Shown here: positions 51,268-59,738 of the stretch, one piece after another
Layout: every line of letters starts with the position of its first letter
Numbering within the stretch: the stretch's first letter is position 1
NCBI GenBank assembly: GCA_017416345.1
Contig: JAFQCR010000033.1
Span: 124,001-188,000 of the forward strand
Reading direction: 5' to 3'
Length of the DNA stretch: 64,000 nucleotides
Origin: Clostridia bacterium
Lineage (GTDB): Bacteria > Bacillota > Clostridia > Oscillospirales > Acutalibacteraceae
Position numbers and translations under genes: made by a program
The notes under the pieces: generated by a model
Databases searched by the model: none
Told to the model about the DNA's origin: nothing
The model's input: only the letters and a program-made list of their open reading frames with translations

Positions 51268-52176
51268 ATGAGGCTTGCAACCACAACGGGAGATTTTGAT
51301 AAATATTGCGGCACCTATCTTGAAAGAGTAAAGCGCCTTCACGAAGCAGGGTTTAAGTACATCGACCTTAGCCTTTATTCCGTAAACGAAAACGATGAGC
51401 TGCTGTTGAGTGACGATTGGAAAGCCTCTGCTCAGGAGCTTTTGGAATATGTGACCGAAAATAATATGAAGTTTGTGCAATGTCACTCGCCCAATACCAA
51501 TCCGTTGGACGAGGCTCAAGCTGAAAGAGCCGTTGCTTTGAATATCCGTGCCATTGAGGTCTGCGGATATCTGGGCATCCCCACAATGGTGGTGCACTCG
51601 GGATGGGATCGCAATGCCGCAAAGGAGGAGTGGCTTGCCCGCAACAAGGCATTTTTTATGAGACTGTTGCCCACCGCCGAAAAGCACAACGTGTGCATCT
51701 GCCACGAAAACAGCACCCGCGTCAATATCGGCGGTGTTTACCCCAAAACCGGTGCCGAAATGCGTGAGTTTTCGGAGTATGTCGGTCATCCTCTGTTCCA
51801 TTCGTGTTGGGACACGGGTCACGCCAATATCGAGGGCTCGCAGTATTCGGAGATACTCGCTATCGGTGACGATCTGAGGGCGGTACACATAAACGACAAC
51901 CGTGGTGAAAGGGACGAGCATACTATTCCTTATTTCGGCACGGTCAATATGGATGAGATAATGTGCGCTTTGAAAAAGATTGAGTTTAAGGGGCCGTTCA
52001 CCTTTGAGTCGGGAAGCAGTATGCGTCCTGCAAAATACTGGCTCGGCAACCGTCACGGTTTTGCCGACGAAACAAGGCTTTCGGAGCCCACCTTTGAGCT
52101 TCAGCTTGAGCTTGAAAGGTTTATGTATGCGGTAGGTAAGCACATACTTTCAGCTTATGACGAATTTGACGGATAA
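51268..52176 (+). CDS. Sugar phosphate isomerase/epimerase (TIM barrel)
   Basis: 302 residues of the same AP-endonuclease-2-like barrel family as the 49533 protein but clearly different. VCICHENSTRVNIGGVYPK, HSCWDTGHANIEG, LRAVHINDNRGERDEHTIPYFG and FTFESGSS carry the metal-binding acids and histidines. AAGGAGAGAGTGGA precedes the ATG. It is co-transcribed with the AraC regulator and ends at a bidirectional terminator. Substrate unknown; keto-sugar or inosose conversion is inferred from neighbours. Confidence 0.9.
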   Translation: MRLATTTGDFDKYCGTYLERVKRLHEAGFKYIDLSLYSVNENDELLLSDDWKASAQELLEYVTENNMKFVQCHSPNTNPLDEAQAERAVALNIRAIEVCGYLGIPTMVVHSGWDRNAAKEEWLARNKAFFMRLLPTAEKHNVCICHENSTRVNIGGVYPKTGAEMREFSEYVGHPLFHSCWDTGHANIEGSQYSEILAIGDDLRAVHINDNRGERDEHTIPYFGTVNMDEIMCALKKIEFKGPFTFESGSSMRPAKYWLGNRHGFADETRLSEPTFELQLELERFMYAVGKHILSAYDEFDG

Positions 52177-52216
52177 AAATATCGGAGTGAACCAGATGTT
52201 CACTCCGATATTTTTT
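52175..52216. terminator. Bidirectional terminator
   Basis: AAATATCGGAGTGAAC, CAGAT loop, GTTCACTCCGATATTT, T-runs on both sides; shared by the isomerase gene and the convergent pheT. Confidence 0.93.
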
Positions 52217-52227
52217 GTTGATTTAAT

Positions 52228-54624
52228 TTAGCTTCTTAAGGTTGCGCCGACGGCGTCAAGTTTCTTTATCATCTTGTTGACGGCACGGTCGATGACCTCA
52301 TCGGTCAGTGTGCTTTCGGCCGAGCGAAGCGTTACACGGTAGGCAACGCTCTTCTTGCCCTCGGCGATCTGTGCGCCCTGATAAACGTCGAACAGCTTAA
52401 TATCCTCGCAGAGCTTGCCTGCGCCCTCACGGATGGCGGCTTCAAGCACGCCGACGGGGGTCTCGGCATCGCAAACGAGTGCCAGGTCACGGTCAACTGC
52501 AGGGAACTTGGGCAACGGCTTGTAGGTGACCTTGGCCTTTTCCTGCATGTAAAGCACATCTGCCTTGATCTCGGCAATGAATACCTTGCCGTCAATGCCG
52601 TACTCGGCGGCAACGGCAGGATGAACCTCACCGAAGGTGGCGATCTGCTTGCCTGCAACGCTCATCACGGCACTGCGACCGGGATGGAGATAGGGCTCAG
52701 AAGCACGGTCATAGCTCGGCACAGAATCGCTAAAGAGTGCCACAACGGCCTCAACAATGCCTTTAAGTGTGAAGAAATCCTCACCCTCGCCGTAAAGTCC
52801 CAAGCAAAGCGCAGGTGTTTCTGCGGGCTGCTCGGTGATGGGCAGAGCCTTGGGTACGAAGATCTTGCTCAGCTCAAAAAGTCTTGCGGCGGCAACCTTA
52901 CGGTTGTAGTTGGTGGCCAAAACGGTCATCATGCTTGTGACAAGCTGTGTACGCATGGTGGAATACTCATCGCCCAAGGGATTGAGGATGGTAACGGCAT
53001 TTCTGCGCACATCGTTTTCCGGGAGCTTCAAGGCGTCAATAGCCTTTGAACCGATGAACGAATAGGTAGCGATCTCGTTAAATGCGTTGGCGATAAGGGT
53101 GTCCTTGACCTTATCGGCCTTGATACGCTCGGGCAGTTTGCGGCCACGGACGATGGCACCCGTCATGGTGCTTCCCTTGATGTGGTCGTAGCCGTAGATT
53201 CGCATGACCTCTTCGGCAATGTCGGCTCGGCCTTCAACGTCGTCACGGAAGGACGGAACAAGGCAGTTCAAAACGCCGTCGGAAAGAGTGGTCTTTATCT
53301 GTAAAGAATTAAGGATATCAACCATGGTCTCGGCAGGAATGTCAATACCGAGAAGTGCTACAACGTCGCTGACCTTTACATTCAGCTCACGGTCGGAGGG
53401 AAGTCCTGCGTTGCAGTCGACGTTACCGTCAACGACCTCTCCTGCACCCAGCTCATCGACCAACTGCAGGCAACGGTTCATTGCGTATTCAACGGTAATG
53501 ATGTCAACACCACGCTCAAAACGGCCGCTGGCTTCGGTACGCATACCGAGCTTACGTGCGGTCTTACGAACGCTGTCACGGCGGAACTTGGCACACTCAA
53601 AGAATATCTCGGTGGTATCGTCCTTGATCTCGGAATCCATACCGCCCATGATACCTGCGATGCAGGAAGGCTCCTTACCGTCGGCAATGACCAGCATATC
53701 GGAGGTGAGCGTATGCTCCTTGCCGTCAAGGGTGGTGATCTGCTCGCCCTCGGTAGCGTTTCTGACAATTATCTTGTGGTCCTTAACGTCACGAAGGTCA
53801 AATGCGTGCATCGGCATACCGGTCTCAAGCATTACGAAGTTGGTAATGTCAACGATATTGCTGATGGGGCGCATACCTGCGGCAAGCAGGCACTTTTTCA
53901 TCCAAGCGGGGGACTCGGCTATCTTTACATTCTTGATAACTCTGCCGTAGTATCTGGGGCAAAGATCAAAGTTCTTGACCTCAACGTTGATGTAATCGTT
54001 GATGCTTTCGCCGACGGTCTTGAAAGAGGGCTTGGGCTCGTTGAACGGCTTGCCAAGAACAACGGCGGCCTCACGTGCGATACCCAAAACAGACTGACAG
54101 TCGGGACGGTTAGCGGTGATCTTAAAGTCGATAATATAATCGTTAAGTCCCAAAACGTCACGCATATCGGTGCCGGGAACACCTGCATCGGGCTTTAAGA
54201 TCATAATTCCGTAAACCGAAGCACCCTCGTAATCGTCCTCGGTCACGCAGAGCTCCTCGCCCGAGCAGAGCATACCGTTTGAGGGGACTCCACGGAGCTT
54301 ACCCTTTTTGATGTGCATACCGTTCGGCAGGTCGGAATCGTGCAGAGCGGCAGGAACAAGGTCACCAACATTTACGTTCTGCGCACCGGTAACTATCTGA
54401 ACATTTTCACCTGTGCCAACGTCGATCTGACAGATAAACATATGATCGGAATCGGGGTGGCGCTCCATTTCCACAACCTTACCGACCTTGACGTTACGCA
54501 TCGACTTTGAAAGGTCGATCATTTCCTCGACCTCAAAGCCTGCCATGACCATTTTGTCGCAAAGCTCCTCAACGGGGACGTCTATATCAACATAATTTTT
54601 AAGCCAGCTTAAACTTACTTTCAT
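52228..54624 (-). CDS. pheT: Phenylalanine-tRNA ligase beta subunit
   Basis: 798 residues, full length. The order is an EMAP/tRNA-binding domain (VGKVVEMERHPDSDHMFICQIDVG), the B3/B4 editing region (FKITANRPDCQSVLGIAREAA, IVDITNFVMLETGMPMHAFDL), B5 (VVALLGIDIPAETMVDIL, ADIAEEVMRIYGYDHI), the inactive synthetase-like core, and the ferredoxin-like anticodon domain at the end (FPAVDRDLALVCDAETPVG). It works as an alpha2beta2 enzyme with PheS, encoded just upstream, and both are under the T-box. Confidence 0.98.
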   Translation of the reverse strand: MKVSLSWLKNYVDIDVPVEELCDKMVMAGFEVEEMIDLSKSMRNVKVGKVVEMERHPDSDHMFICQIDVGTGENVQIVTGAQNVNVGDLVPAALHDSDLPNGMHIKKGKLRGVPSNGMLCSGEELCVTEDDYEGASVYGIMILKPDAGVPGTDMRDVLGLNDYIIDFKITANRPDCQSVLGIAREAAVVLGKPFNEPKPSFKTVGESINDYINVEVKNFDLCPRYYGRVIKNVKIAESPAWMKKCLLAAGMRPISNIVDITNFVMLETGMPMHAFDLRDVKDHKIIVRNATEGEQITTLDGKEHTLTSDMLVIADGKEPSCIAGIMGGMDSEIKDDTTEIFFECAKFRRDSVRKTARKLGMRTEASGRFERGVDIITVEYAMNRCLQLVDELGAGEVVDGNVDCNAGLPSDRELNVKVSDVVALLGIDIPAETMVDILNSLQIKTTLSDGVLNCLVPSFRDDVEGRADIAEEVMRIYGYDHIKGSTMTGAIVRGRKLPERIKADKVKDTLIANAFNEIATYSFIGSKAIDALKLPENDVRRNAVTILNPLGDEYSTMRTQLVTSMMTVLATNYNRKVAAARLFELSKIFVPKALPITEQPAETPALCLGLYGEGEDFFTLKGIVEAVVALFSDSVPSYDRASEPYLHPGRSAVMSVAGKQIATFGEVHPAVAAEYGIDGKVFIAEIKADVLYMQEKAKVTYKPLPKFPAVDRDLALVCDAETPVGVLEAAIREGAGKLCEDIKLFDVYQGAQIAEGKKSVAYRVTLRSAESTLTDEVIDRAVNKMIKKLDAVGATLRS

Positions 54625-54645
54625 TTTTACTCACCTTGCCTTTCT

Positions 54646-55665
54646 TTAAAACTGCTTGAGGAAACGAAGATCGTTTTCAAACAGCAGGCGGATGTCGCTG
54701 ATCTTGTAACGGGTGGTGGTAAGACGGTCAAGACCGATGCCGAACGCAAAACCTGAATACTCCTCGGGGTCGATTCCGCAGGCCTTCAATACTCTCGGAT
54801 GAACCATACCGGCACCCAAGATCTCGATCCAGCCACTGCCCTTACATACACGGCAGCCCTTGCCACGGCACTCGGAGCAGGTTACGTCGACCTCAACCGA
54901 GGGCTCGGTAAACGGGAAGAACGAAGGACGGAACTTGACCTCGGTCTCCTTGCCGTAAATTTCGTGAGCAAACTGCTCAAGAACACCCTTAAGGTCGCAC
55001 ATGGTAATGTTTTTGTCAACAACAAGACCTTCGATCTGATGGAAAACGGGAGAATGGGTCGCATCGACCTCGTCGGCACGGTAAACACGGCCTGGGCAGA
55101 TGATCTTTATGGGGGGGTTGCGGTTTTCCATGGTCCTGATCTGTGCGGCAGAGGTTTGGGTTCTCAGCAACAGGTTTTCAGCTAAATAGAAGGTGTCCTG
55201 CATATCTCTTGCCGGGTGATCCTGCGGAACATTCAAAGCCTCAAAGTTGTAATAATCGGTCTCAACCTCAGGACCGTCAACAACGTCAAAGCCCATCGAC
55301 TGGAAAATGTCGATCATATCGTTGAGAACAACGTACAAGGGATGCAAGCCGCCCTTTACGGCAGGCTTTGCAGGCATTGTGATGTCCAATGTCTCGGCCT
55401 TTAATTTAGCATCTGCGGCCTTGGCCTTAAAATCGGCGAGGGCTACGGCAATAGCTTCCTCCAATTCGGCCTTGGCCTTGTTGACCAACTGACCCATAAT
55501 GGGGCGCTCCTCGGGAGAAAGTCCTCCCATCTGTTTGAGAATTGCGGTCAGCTCACCCTTTTTGCCAAGGTACTTGACACGCACCTCGTCCAAAAGCTTT
55601 TCGTCGGTGGCGGCGGCCACGGCGGCCAAAGCTTCGGACTTTAAGCTTTGCAGTTTCTCTTTCAT
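54646..55665 (-). CDS. pheS: Phenylalanine-tRNA ligase alpha subunit
   Basis: 339 residues: an N-terminal coiled coil ([21 protein letters not shown]), then the class II core with [22 protein letters not shown], motif 2 region [11 protein letters not shown] and motif 3 [18 protein letters not shown]. Alanine at AFGIGLDR agrees with the usual phenylalanine pocket. The start at 55665 follows GAAAGGAAGTCAG; a longer frame enters the T-box terminator. A CxxC-like cluster ([16 protein letters not shown]) is inserted before the last motif, as in many Clostridia. Confidence 0.98.
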   Translation of the reverse strand: MKEKLQSLKSEALAAVAAATDEKLLDEVRVKYLGKKGELTAILKQMGGLSPEERPIMGQLVNKAKAELEEAIAVALADFKAKAADAKLKAETLDITMPAKPAVKGGLHPLYVVLNDMIDIFQSMGFDVVDGPEVETDYYNFEALNVPQDHPARDMQDTFYLAENLLLRTQTSAAQIRTMENRNPPIKIICPGRVYRADEVDATHSPVFHQIEGLVVDKNITMCDLKGVLEQFAHEIYGKETEVKFRPSFFPFTEPSVEVDVTCSECRGKGCRVCKGSGWIEILGAGMVHPRVLKACGIDPEEYSGFAFGIGLDRLTTTRYKISDIRLLFENDLRFLKQF

Positions 55666-55699
55666 TTTCTGACTTCCTTTCATATATGGATAAAGGTGA

Positions 55700-55970
55700 A
55701 TTGCAAATAAAAAAACTTCGTCCCCAGAATTAGGGACGAAGCTGTAAAAATACAAAACTCCGCGGTACCACCCGCATTTTTGCTATAGAGCAAACACTCT
55801 TTAGGCTAATAACGGTGCCTTCTCCGTCGGTGCCTACTGAAGATTCAACACCGCCGCTCCGAAGGGAACTTCACTGTCATTTCGGTCAGCACACTTCCAG
55901 CCAAGGTGCGCCTCTCTGTAAGCCTTAAAGACAGCTACTTTACTTCATCATAGCGTTTCGGGACAAAATA
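55700..55970 (-). promoter_or_regulatory. T-box leader of pheST
   Basis: On the minus strand the leader has AGAGAGGCGCACCTTGG in stem I, a TTC triplet in GTGAAGTTCCCTTCGG as the likely Phe specifier, the T-box GCGGGTGGTACCGCGGA (about 55760-55778), and a terminator CTTCGTCCC/GGGACGAAG with seven Ts (55711-55743). Uncharged tRNA-Phe would pair with the T-box and prevent termination. Confidence 0.95.
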
Positions 55971-55994
55971 TTTTACTTACCGAAGTATTATACA

Positions 55995-56075
55995 CCCTGC
56001 ATTTCAAAAATGCAAGTATTATTTTTGCCTGGCTGTAATTTGCTTTGTTGTAGTCTTTCGTTTTCTCTCCCTCCA
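55995..56075 (-). pseudogene. Truncated remnant of a DUF559 gene start
   Basis: The minus-strand sequence GGAGGGAGAGAAAACGAAAG and the following ACTACAACAAAGCAAAT match the start of the intact DUF559 gene (GGAGGGAGAGAAAAGTGAAA, then GCTTACAATAAAGAAAAT). After about 40 bases the similarity fades, and the catalytic part is absent. The upstream side runs into the same GA-rich repeat as for the intact gene. Confidence 0.65.
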
Positions 56076-56180
56076 CCGCAAGCGGTCTTACTGACCCGTC
56101 CCTCTCTGTCTGCTTCGCAGACATCTCTCCCATTTTATGGGAGAGTCTTCCCCTCCCTCGTCAGAGGGAGGTTCTGAAAA
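56060..56180. repeat. GA/CT-rich palindromic repeat block
   Basis: Contains CTCCACCGCAAGCGG, TGTCTGCTTCGCAGACA, CTCTCCCATTTTATGGGAGA and CCCTCCCTCGTCAGAGGGAG. It matches the block at 34830-34925 and precedes the DUF559 gene's 3' repeat. Confidence 0.85.
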
Positions 56181-56215
56181 CAATAAGTTATATTCCCGTT
56201 TTTATTTTTTCAAAA

Positions 56216-56620
56216 TCAGCCCTTAGAAGCTCCCTCTGATGAGGGAGCTGTCAGCGCAGCTGACTGAGGGAGAGATTTTCTGACAGCTAAAGTTATGTAT
56301 TCGCATACGCCGATGAAATTACGGTCTATGTCACGGTTGAGGATCCTCAATACGGTTAAATTCATATTCTCTAATTCGGCGGTGCGGATTTTGTCTTTGT
56401 TGATTTGTTCGGGAGTGTAGTGTTCACCTCCGTCAAGCTCAACCACAAGCCGTGCCTTGGCACAGTAAAAATCGGCAATATAATTTCCGATAGCCTTTTG
56501 CCTTTGGAAACGCACGGGATAACTGCGCAGGAATTGATACCACAGCTTCTTCTCCCAAGGTGTCATATTTTTGCGCAAGGCTTTTGCAAGAGGGATATTT
56601 TCTTTATTGTAAGCTTTCAC
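56216..56620 (-). CDS. DUF559 domain endonuclease-like protein
   Basis: 134 residues. The DUF559 core, a PD-(D/E)XK-type nuclease related to Vsr, has NIPLAKALRKNMTPWEKKLW, FQRQKAIGNYIADFYC, VVELDGGEHYTPEQ and LTVLRILNRDI. The start is taken as GTG at 56620, behind GGAGGGAGAGAAAA, which itself belongs to the repeat. The last 19 residues (SLPQSAALTAPSSEGASKG) and the stop are encoded by another copy of the repeat at 56219-56276. The gene is thus flanked by repeat sequence on both sides. Host function of DUF559 proteins is not established. Confidence 0.83.
   Translation of the reverse strand: MKAYNKENIPLAKALRKNMTPWEKKLWYQFLRSYPVRFQRQKAIGNYIADFYCAKARLVVELDGGEHYTPEQINKDKIRTAELENMNLTVLRILNRDIDRNFIGVCEYITLAVRKSLPQSAALTAPSSEGASKG
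56219..56276. repeat. GA-rich repeat copy inside the 3' end of the DUF559 gene
   Basis: GCTCCCTCTGATGAGGGAGC and CTGTCAGCGCAGCTGACTG followed by AGGGAGAG. The same CTGTCAGCG-AGCTGACTGAGGG block occurs at 62616-62640 and, diverged, at 210-240. Confidence 0.85.
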
Positions 56621-56770
56621 TTTTCTCTCCCTCCGTCTTGCCTTCGGCAATCCACCTCCCTCGTCAGAGGGAGGTTCTTAGAAGTTGTGATTTTTCGTTC
56701 CCCGGTCAGAGGGAGGTTCTTAAAAATCGCAGTCTTTTTCATTCCCTCATCAGAGGGAGGTTCTAAAAAT
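56621..56770. repeat. GA-rich repeat with three tandem units
   Basis: The motif TCAGAGGGAGGTTCT occurs three times (near 56673, 56706 and 56752), each within a similar spacer with TTTTT and CATT/GTTC, at roughly 45-base spacing. The left side has CTCTCCCTCCGTCTTGCCTT. The array lies just upstream of the DUF559 start. Confidence 0.8.
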
Positions 56771-56824
56771 TTATTGCAGTACAAAGAAAACGAGAACATT
56801 CACTTTGGACTTCGCCAATACTTA

Positions 56825-57907
56825 CTATTTTAATATCGTATGTGTCTCCAAGATCTTGCCGTCGGAGTCGGTGAACTGTACCGTGATCTCATTTTCACCG
56901 AAAACGTAGCCGCAGCCTGCAAAGTAGTTGGTGCCCGGCTTTGCTCCCACAACAACGTCACACGGCTGGCCGTAAAAATCCTTCTCACAGCCGGGTTTCA
57001 AGACCTCAAGCACATGCTTGTGCCCCGTTATCATAACGTGGGGCTTTACGTGTTCTTTAAGCAAAGAGCACCACTCGGCATAAACGTCACCCTCAATGTC
57101 AAACGGAGGCTCAAACTTTTCGGAAAACGGACTGTGGGCAATAACGACCTTAGTGGAGATCCCCTCTGCGTTATAGGTGGAGTTGGCATTGTCAATAAGT
57201 TCTTTTAAAAGTGCCGTCTGACGGCGGCGGAATGCCTTGCAGTAAACGGTGTAGCCGTACTCGGGGCCGAAATCGTCCTTATCCTCGCCACAGTCAAGCA
57301 AAATGCCCCAAACAGAGCCCAAACGGAAGGTGTAATAGGTGTTGCCACGGAAGTTGGGGGTGTACTCGGCAAACTTTTCGGCAAAGTTGCCACGCATATC
57401 ATGGTTTCCTCTGGAGAAGACCGTCGGCTTTTCGCCCTTGGTAATCTGTGAACATATCTCATAAACATTTTTGAACTGTGAGGGGTCACCGGAGTGGTTG
57501 AGAATATCCCCGTTCAAAATAAGGAAATCAACGTCACCGAAGCTCTCGCAGGCCTTGACGGGGGTCTCGATACGGTTGTGAGCATCCGAAATGTGATAGG
57601 CACGTATAGTTTTGTCGGGCACGGGATAAAACTTAAAGGTAAACTCCTGCTCGGGCTCGGTGGTGGTGAAGTACGGCTTTCTTTCAATAAGCGGACGCAC
57701 GCAAACGGTGTACTCCTTGGCCGCATCGAGTGCCTTCATCGGAACGATGCAACGGTGCAGATCGTTCGAAGAACGCATAATACCGTTGGACTCGTCATAG
57801 TAGTATTCGTCACCCACCTTGACACGGAAGACCGAGGGCTTTTCGACCTCGACCATGATCTGATAATCCTTTTCCACGGCAAAGACCGCAGGTGCTGTTT
57901 TAAGCAT
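56825..57907 (-). CDS. Metallophosphoesterase
   Basis: 360 residues. An N-terminal fibronectin-like part (VFRVKVGDEYYYDES, KEYTVCVRPLIERKPYF, to about 95) is followed by a calcineurin-like phosphoesterase: HISDAHNR, LILNGDILNHSG, FSRGNHDMRG, VIAHSPFSEKFEP and ITGHKHV give the metal ligands. There is no signal peptide or lipobox, unlike the 40623 protein. The start MLKTAP at 57907 is set by GGAGGAAATAAAA. It overlaps the phosphatase gene by eight bases, so they are coupled. Confidence 0.9.
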   Translation of the reverse strand: MLKTAPAVFAVEKDYQIMVEVEKPSVFRVKVGDEYYYDESNGIMRSSNDLHRCIVPMKALDAAKEYTVCVRPLIERKPYFTTTEPEQEFTFKFYPVPDKTIRAYHISDAHNRIETPVKACESFGDVDFLILNGDILNHSGDPSQFKNVYEICSQITKGEKPTVFSRGNHDMRGNFAEKFAEYTPNFRGNTYYTFRLGSVWGILLDCGEDKDDFGPEYGYTVYCKAFRRRQTALLKELIDNANSTYNAEGISTKVVIAHSPFSEKFEPPFDIEGDVYAEWCSLLKEHVKPHVMITGHKHVLEVLKPGCEKDFYGQPCDVVVGAKPGTNYFAGCGYVFGENEITVQFTDSDGKILETHTILK

Positions 57908-58379
57908 TTTTATTTCCTCCTTCAAGTTGGTTCAAAAGGGCTTGGCACCCCTCAAAAATATCATGGTAGCAGGTGGTAAAATCACGGCTGTACCACGGGT
58001 CGGAAACGTCATCCTTTCGTCCCGCAAATTCCAACAGCTTGTGCACCTTGCCGTCGGGGTCGGAGCGTATTATCCGCATGAGATTGCGGACATTGTTGGA
58101 ATCCATACAAATAAGCAGGTCGTATTTTTCATAATCGGCACGTGTTACTAAAACGGCAGTTTTACCCGAGCAGTCGATCCCGTGCTTTTTAAGCTCGTCA
58201 CGGGCAGGCGGATACACGGGATTCCCAACATCGCCCCATATCTCCTCGGTGCTGGTCGCAGAGGATCGGACAAAGTATTTGTCCTCAAGACCTTTCTTCT
58301 TGATGAGGTCTTTAAAAATAAACTCGGCCATCGGGCTCCGACAGATATTGCCGTGGCAGATGAACATAATTTTTGTCAT
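57900..58379 (-). CDS. Low-molecular-weight protein tyrosine phosphatase
   Basis: 159 residues. The P-loop CHGNICRS gives nucleophile C8 and R14; the general acid aspartate is in SDPWYSRDF. The fold and length match LMW-PTPs, which in Firmicutes often oppose tyrosine kinases of capsule systems. The start MTKIMFICHG follows GGAAAGGCGAAAAGT; an upstream longer frame would translate a REP-like element. It is coupled to the downstream metallophosphoesterase. Confidence 0.95.
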   Translation of the reverse strand: MTKIMFICHGNICRSPMAEFIFKDLIKKKGLEDKYFVRSSATSTEEIWGDVGNPVYPPARDELKKHGIDCSGKTAVLVTRADYEKYDLLICMDSNNVRNLMRIIRSDPDGKVHKLLEFAGRKDDVSDPWYSRDFTTCYHDIFEGCQALLNQLEGGNKNA

Positions 58380-58398
58380 ACTTTTCGCCTTTCCGTAT

Positions 58399-58448
58399 CG
58401 TAGGGGCGAACTGTGTTCGCCCGCGGGCGTTCGCAGAACGCCCCTACA
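58399..58448. repeat. REP-like double hairpin (GTAGGGGCGAAC family)
   Basis: CGTAGGGGCGAACTGTGTTC and GGGCGTTCGCAGAACGCCC give two hairpins ending in CTAC, nearly identical to 6701-6753. Confidence 0.85.
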
Positions 58449-58456
58449 TTGATATG

Positions 58457-58771
58457 TCACAACAAATACTTTATCGCAAGCTCAACCACCACGACGGCGG
58501 CGCAGGAGGACAGAGCTACCACAAACAGGTTACCGCTTATCCAGGCGGTGATGAGGCCGATAGCAAATGCCGCCAGCCCCGACCACACGCTTCCCGTTGC
58601 CTCGATAACGGCAGGGAAGGTCATTACCGCCAGGGTGACATACGGCACGTAGTAAAGAAACGAGCGTATAAAACGGCTTTTGATGGGCTTTCGGATGAGG
58701 GTCAACGGCAAAACTCGGATGGCATAGGTCACAACGAAGGCCACGAGTATGTAGATCATCGCTTTAGTCAT
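58457..58771 (-). CDS. azlD: AzlD-family branched-chain amino-acid export subunit
   Basis: 104 residues with three to four membrane helices of the AzlD group (VTYAIRVLPLTLIRKPIKSRFI, FLYYVPYVTLAVMTFPAV). With AzlC it forms a branched-chain amino-acid exporter. The start is the ATG at 58771, overlapping the end of azlC by eight bases, so translation is coupled. A REP-like hairpin follows. Confidence 0.93.
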   Translation of the reverse strand: MTKAMIYILVAFVVTYAIRVLPLTLIRKPIKSRFIRSFLYYVPYVTLAVMTFPAVIEATGSVWSGLAAFAIGLITAWISGNLFVVALSSCAAVVVVELAIKYLL

Positions 58772-59483
58772 TGCACTCGCCCTCCTCATCCTTAATGGGG
58801 AACAGCAGAGCCGCCACAGCCGAAATGACCACCGTCAGAATTATTATCATAGTGCCGTTTGGGATGTCCTTTATAAAAGGTATGACGGTCGATAAAAACG
58901 ATGCCGCAAACGAAACCAGCACAACGCCCAGCACGATAAGATTCCTGCGAGCCTCGGGCACGATAACGGCCAAAAACATTCCGTAAAGGCTGACGCTCAG
59001 GGCACTTACGGCAAGCGCCGGCAAGATACTGCCCACGGCAACGCCCATCGCAGTGCCGAGCGACCAGCACGGCATAGCCACGGCCATCATACCGAAGTAA
59101 TACCAATGGCTGACCTTGTCATGTCGGGCGATGGATGCACCGAACATCTCATCGGTGACGGCAATGCCTATCATAAGGCGTTGCGGCAGCTTGGTTTCGG
59201 GGGAAAGCTTCTGGCTCAAGGCACACGACATTAGCAGGTACCGTGCGTTGGCTACAAGCTCCATTATGGCGACCTCTATGTACCCTGCACCCGAAGCGAT
59301 AAGGGTGAAAAGGGCATACTCTCCCGCCGAGGCGTTTAAGAGCAGGCTCGCAAAGCCGGCCTCCAAAGCCGTCAGACCTGCGTTTTTGGCCGATATACCA
59401 AGCGAAAATGCCACGGCAAAATACCCAAGTCCTATGGGTATACCCATTTTACAACCGTTTAAAAATGTAAGTTTTTTATTCAT
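58764..59483 (-). CDS. azlC: AzlC-family branched-chain amino-acid exporter
   Basis: 239 residues with the AzlC signature: IPIGLGYFAVAFSLGISAKNAGLTALEAG near the start, NASAGEYALFTLIASGAGY and MELVANARYLLMSCALS. Homologues export leucine analogues and other branched-chain amino acids. The start MNKKLTFLNG at 59483 is used; its ribosome site is weak, and the longer frame crosses the palindromic repeat upstream. azlD overlaps its end. Confidence 0.94.
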   Translation of the reverse strand: MNKKLTFLNGCKMGIPIGLGYFAVAFSLGISAKNAGLTALEAGFASLLLNASAGEYALFTLIASGAGYIEVAIMELVANARYLLMSCALSQKLSPETKLPQRLMIGIAVTDEMFGASIARHDKVSHWYYFGMMAVAMPCWSLGTAMGVAVGSILPALAVSALSVSLYGMFLAVIVPEARRNLIVLGVVLVSFAASFLSTVIPFIKDIPNGTMIIILTVVISAVAALLFPIKDEEGECND

Positions 59484-59516
59484 AAGGTAACCGTCACCCC
59501 ATAATCGCAAATACAC

Positions 59517-59630
59517 GGCGTAGGGAATGGATCTATCCATTCCGAAAGCTAACAATTTTCGGCAGGGATAAATCCCTGCCCTACAAAAGAGAACTCCGTA
59601 GGGAGCGACGCCCTCGTCGCTCCGTGTGAT
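59517..59630. repeat. Three tandem REP-like hairpins
   Basis: TAGGGAATGGATCTATCCATTCC, split across its arms GAATGGAT/ATCCATTC; then GGCAGGGAT/ATCCCTGCC with CTAC; then TAGGGAGCGACG with CGTCGCTCC. All three share TAGGG or CCCTA borders. No gene is present. Confidence 0.8.
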
Positions 59631-59738
59631 CAACAAATTTCGCCATATATTATACCATATTCATACCACATTTACAAGCCTTGTAATGGCATAAATCAAG
59701 GGTTATAATCTTGTAAAACGGATGATGGAGGGGTAAAA

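Noticed and set aside
51178-52143. 321-codon minus-strand frame opposite the TIM-barrel isomerase
   Set aside because: It is a shadow of a well-supported gene with a good ribosome site, recognised motifs and a matching terminator.
56640-56768. Possible CRISPR array from regularly spaced GAGGGAGG motifs
   Set aside because: Only three units, diverging spacers that resemble each other, repeats of about 15 bases, and no cas genes nearby. It belongs to the GA-rich intergenic repeat family.
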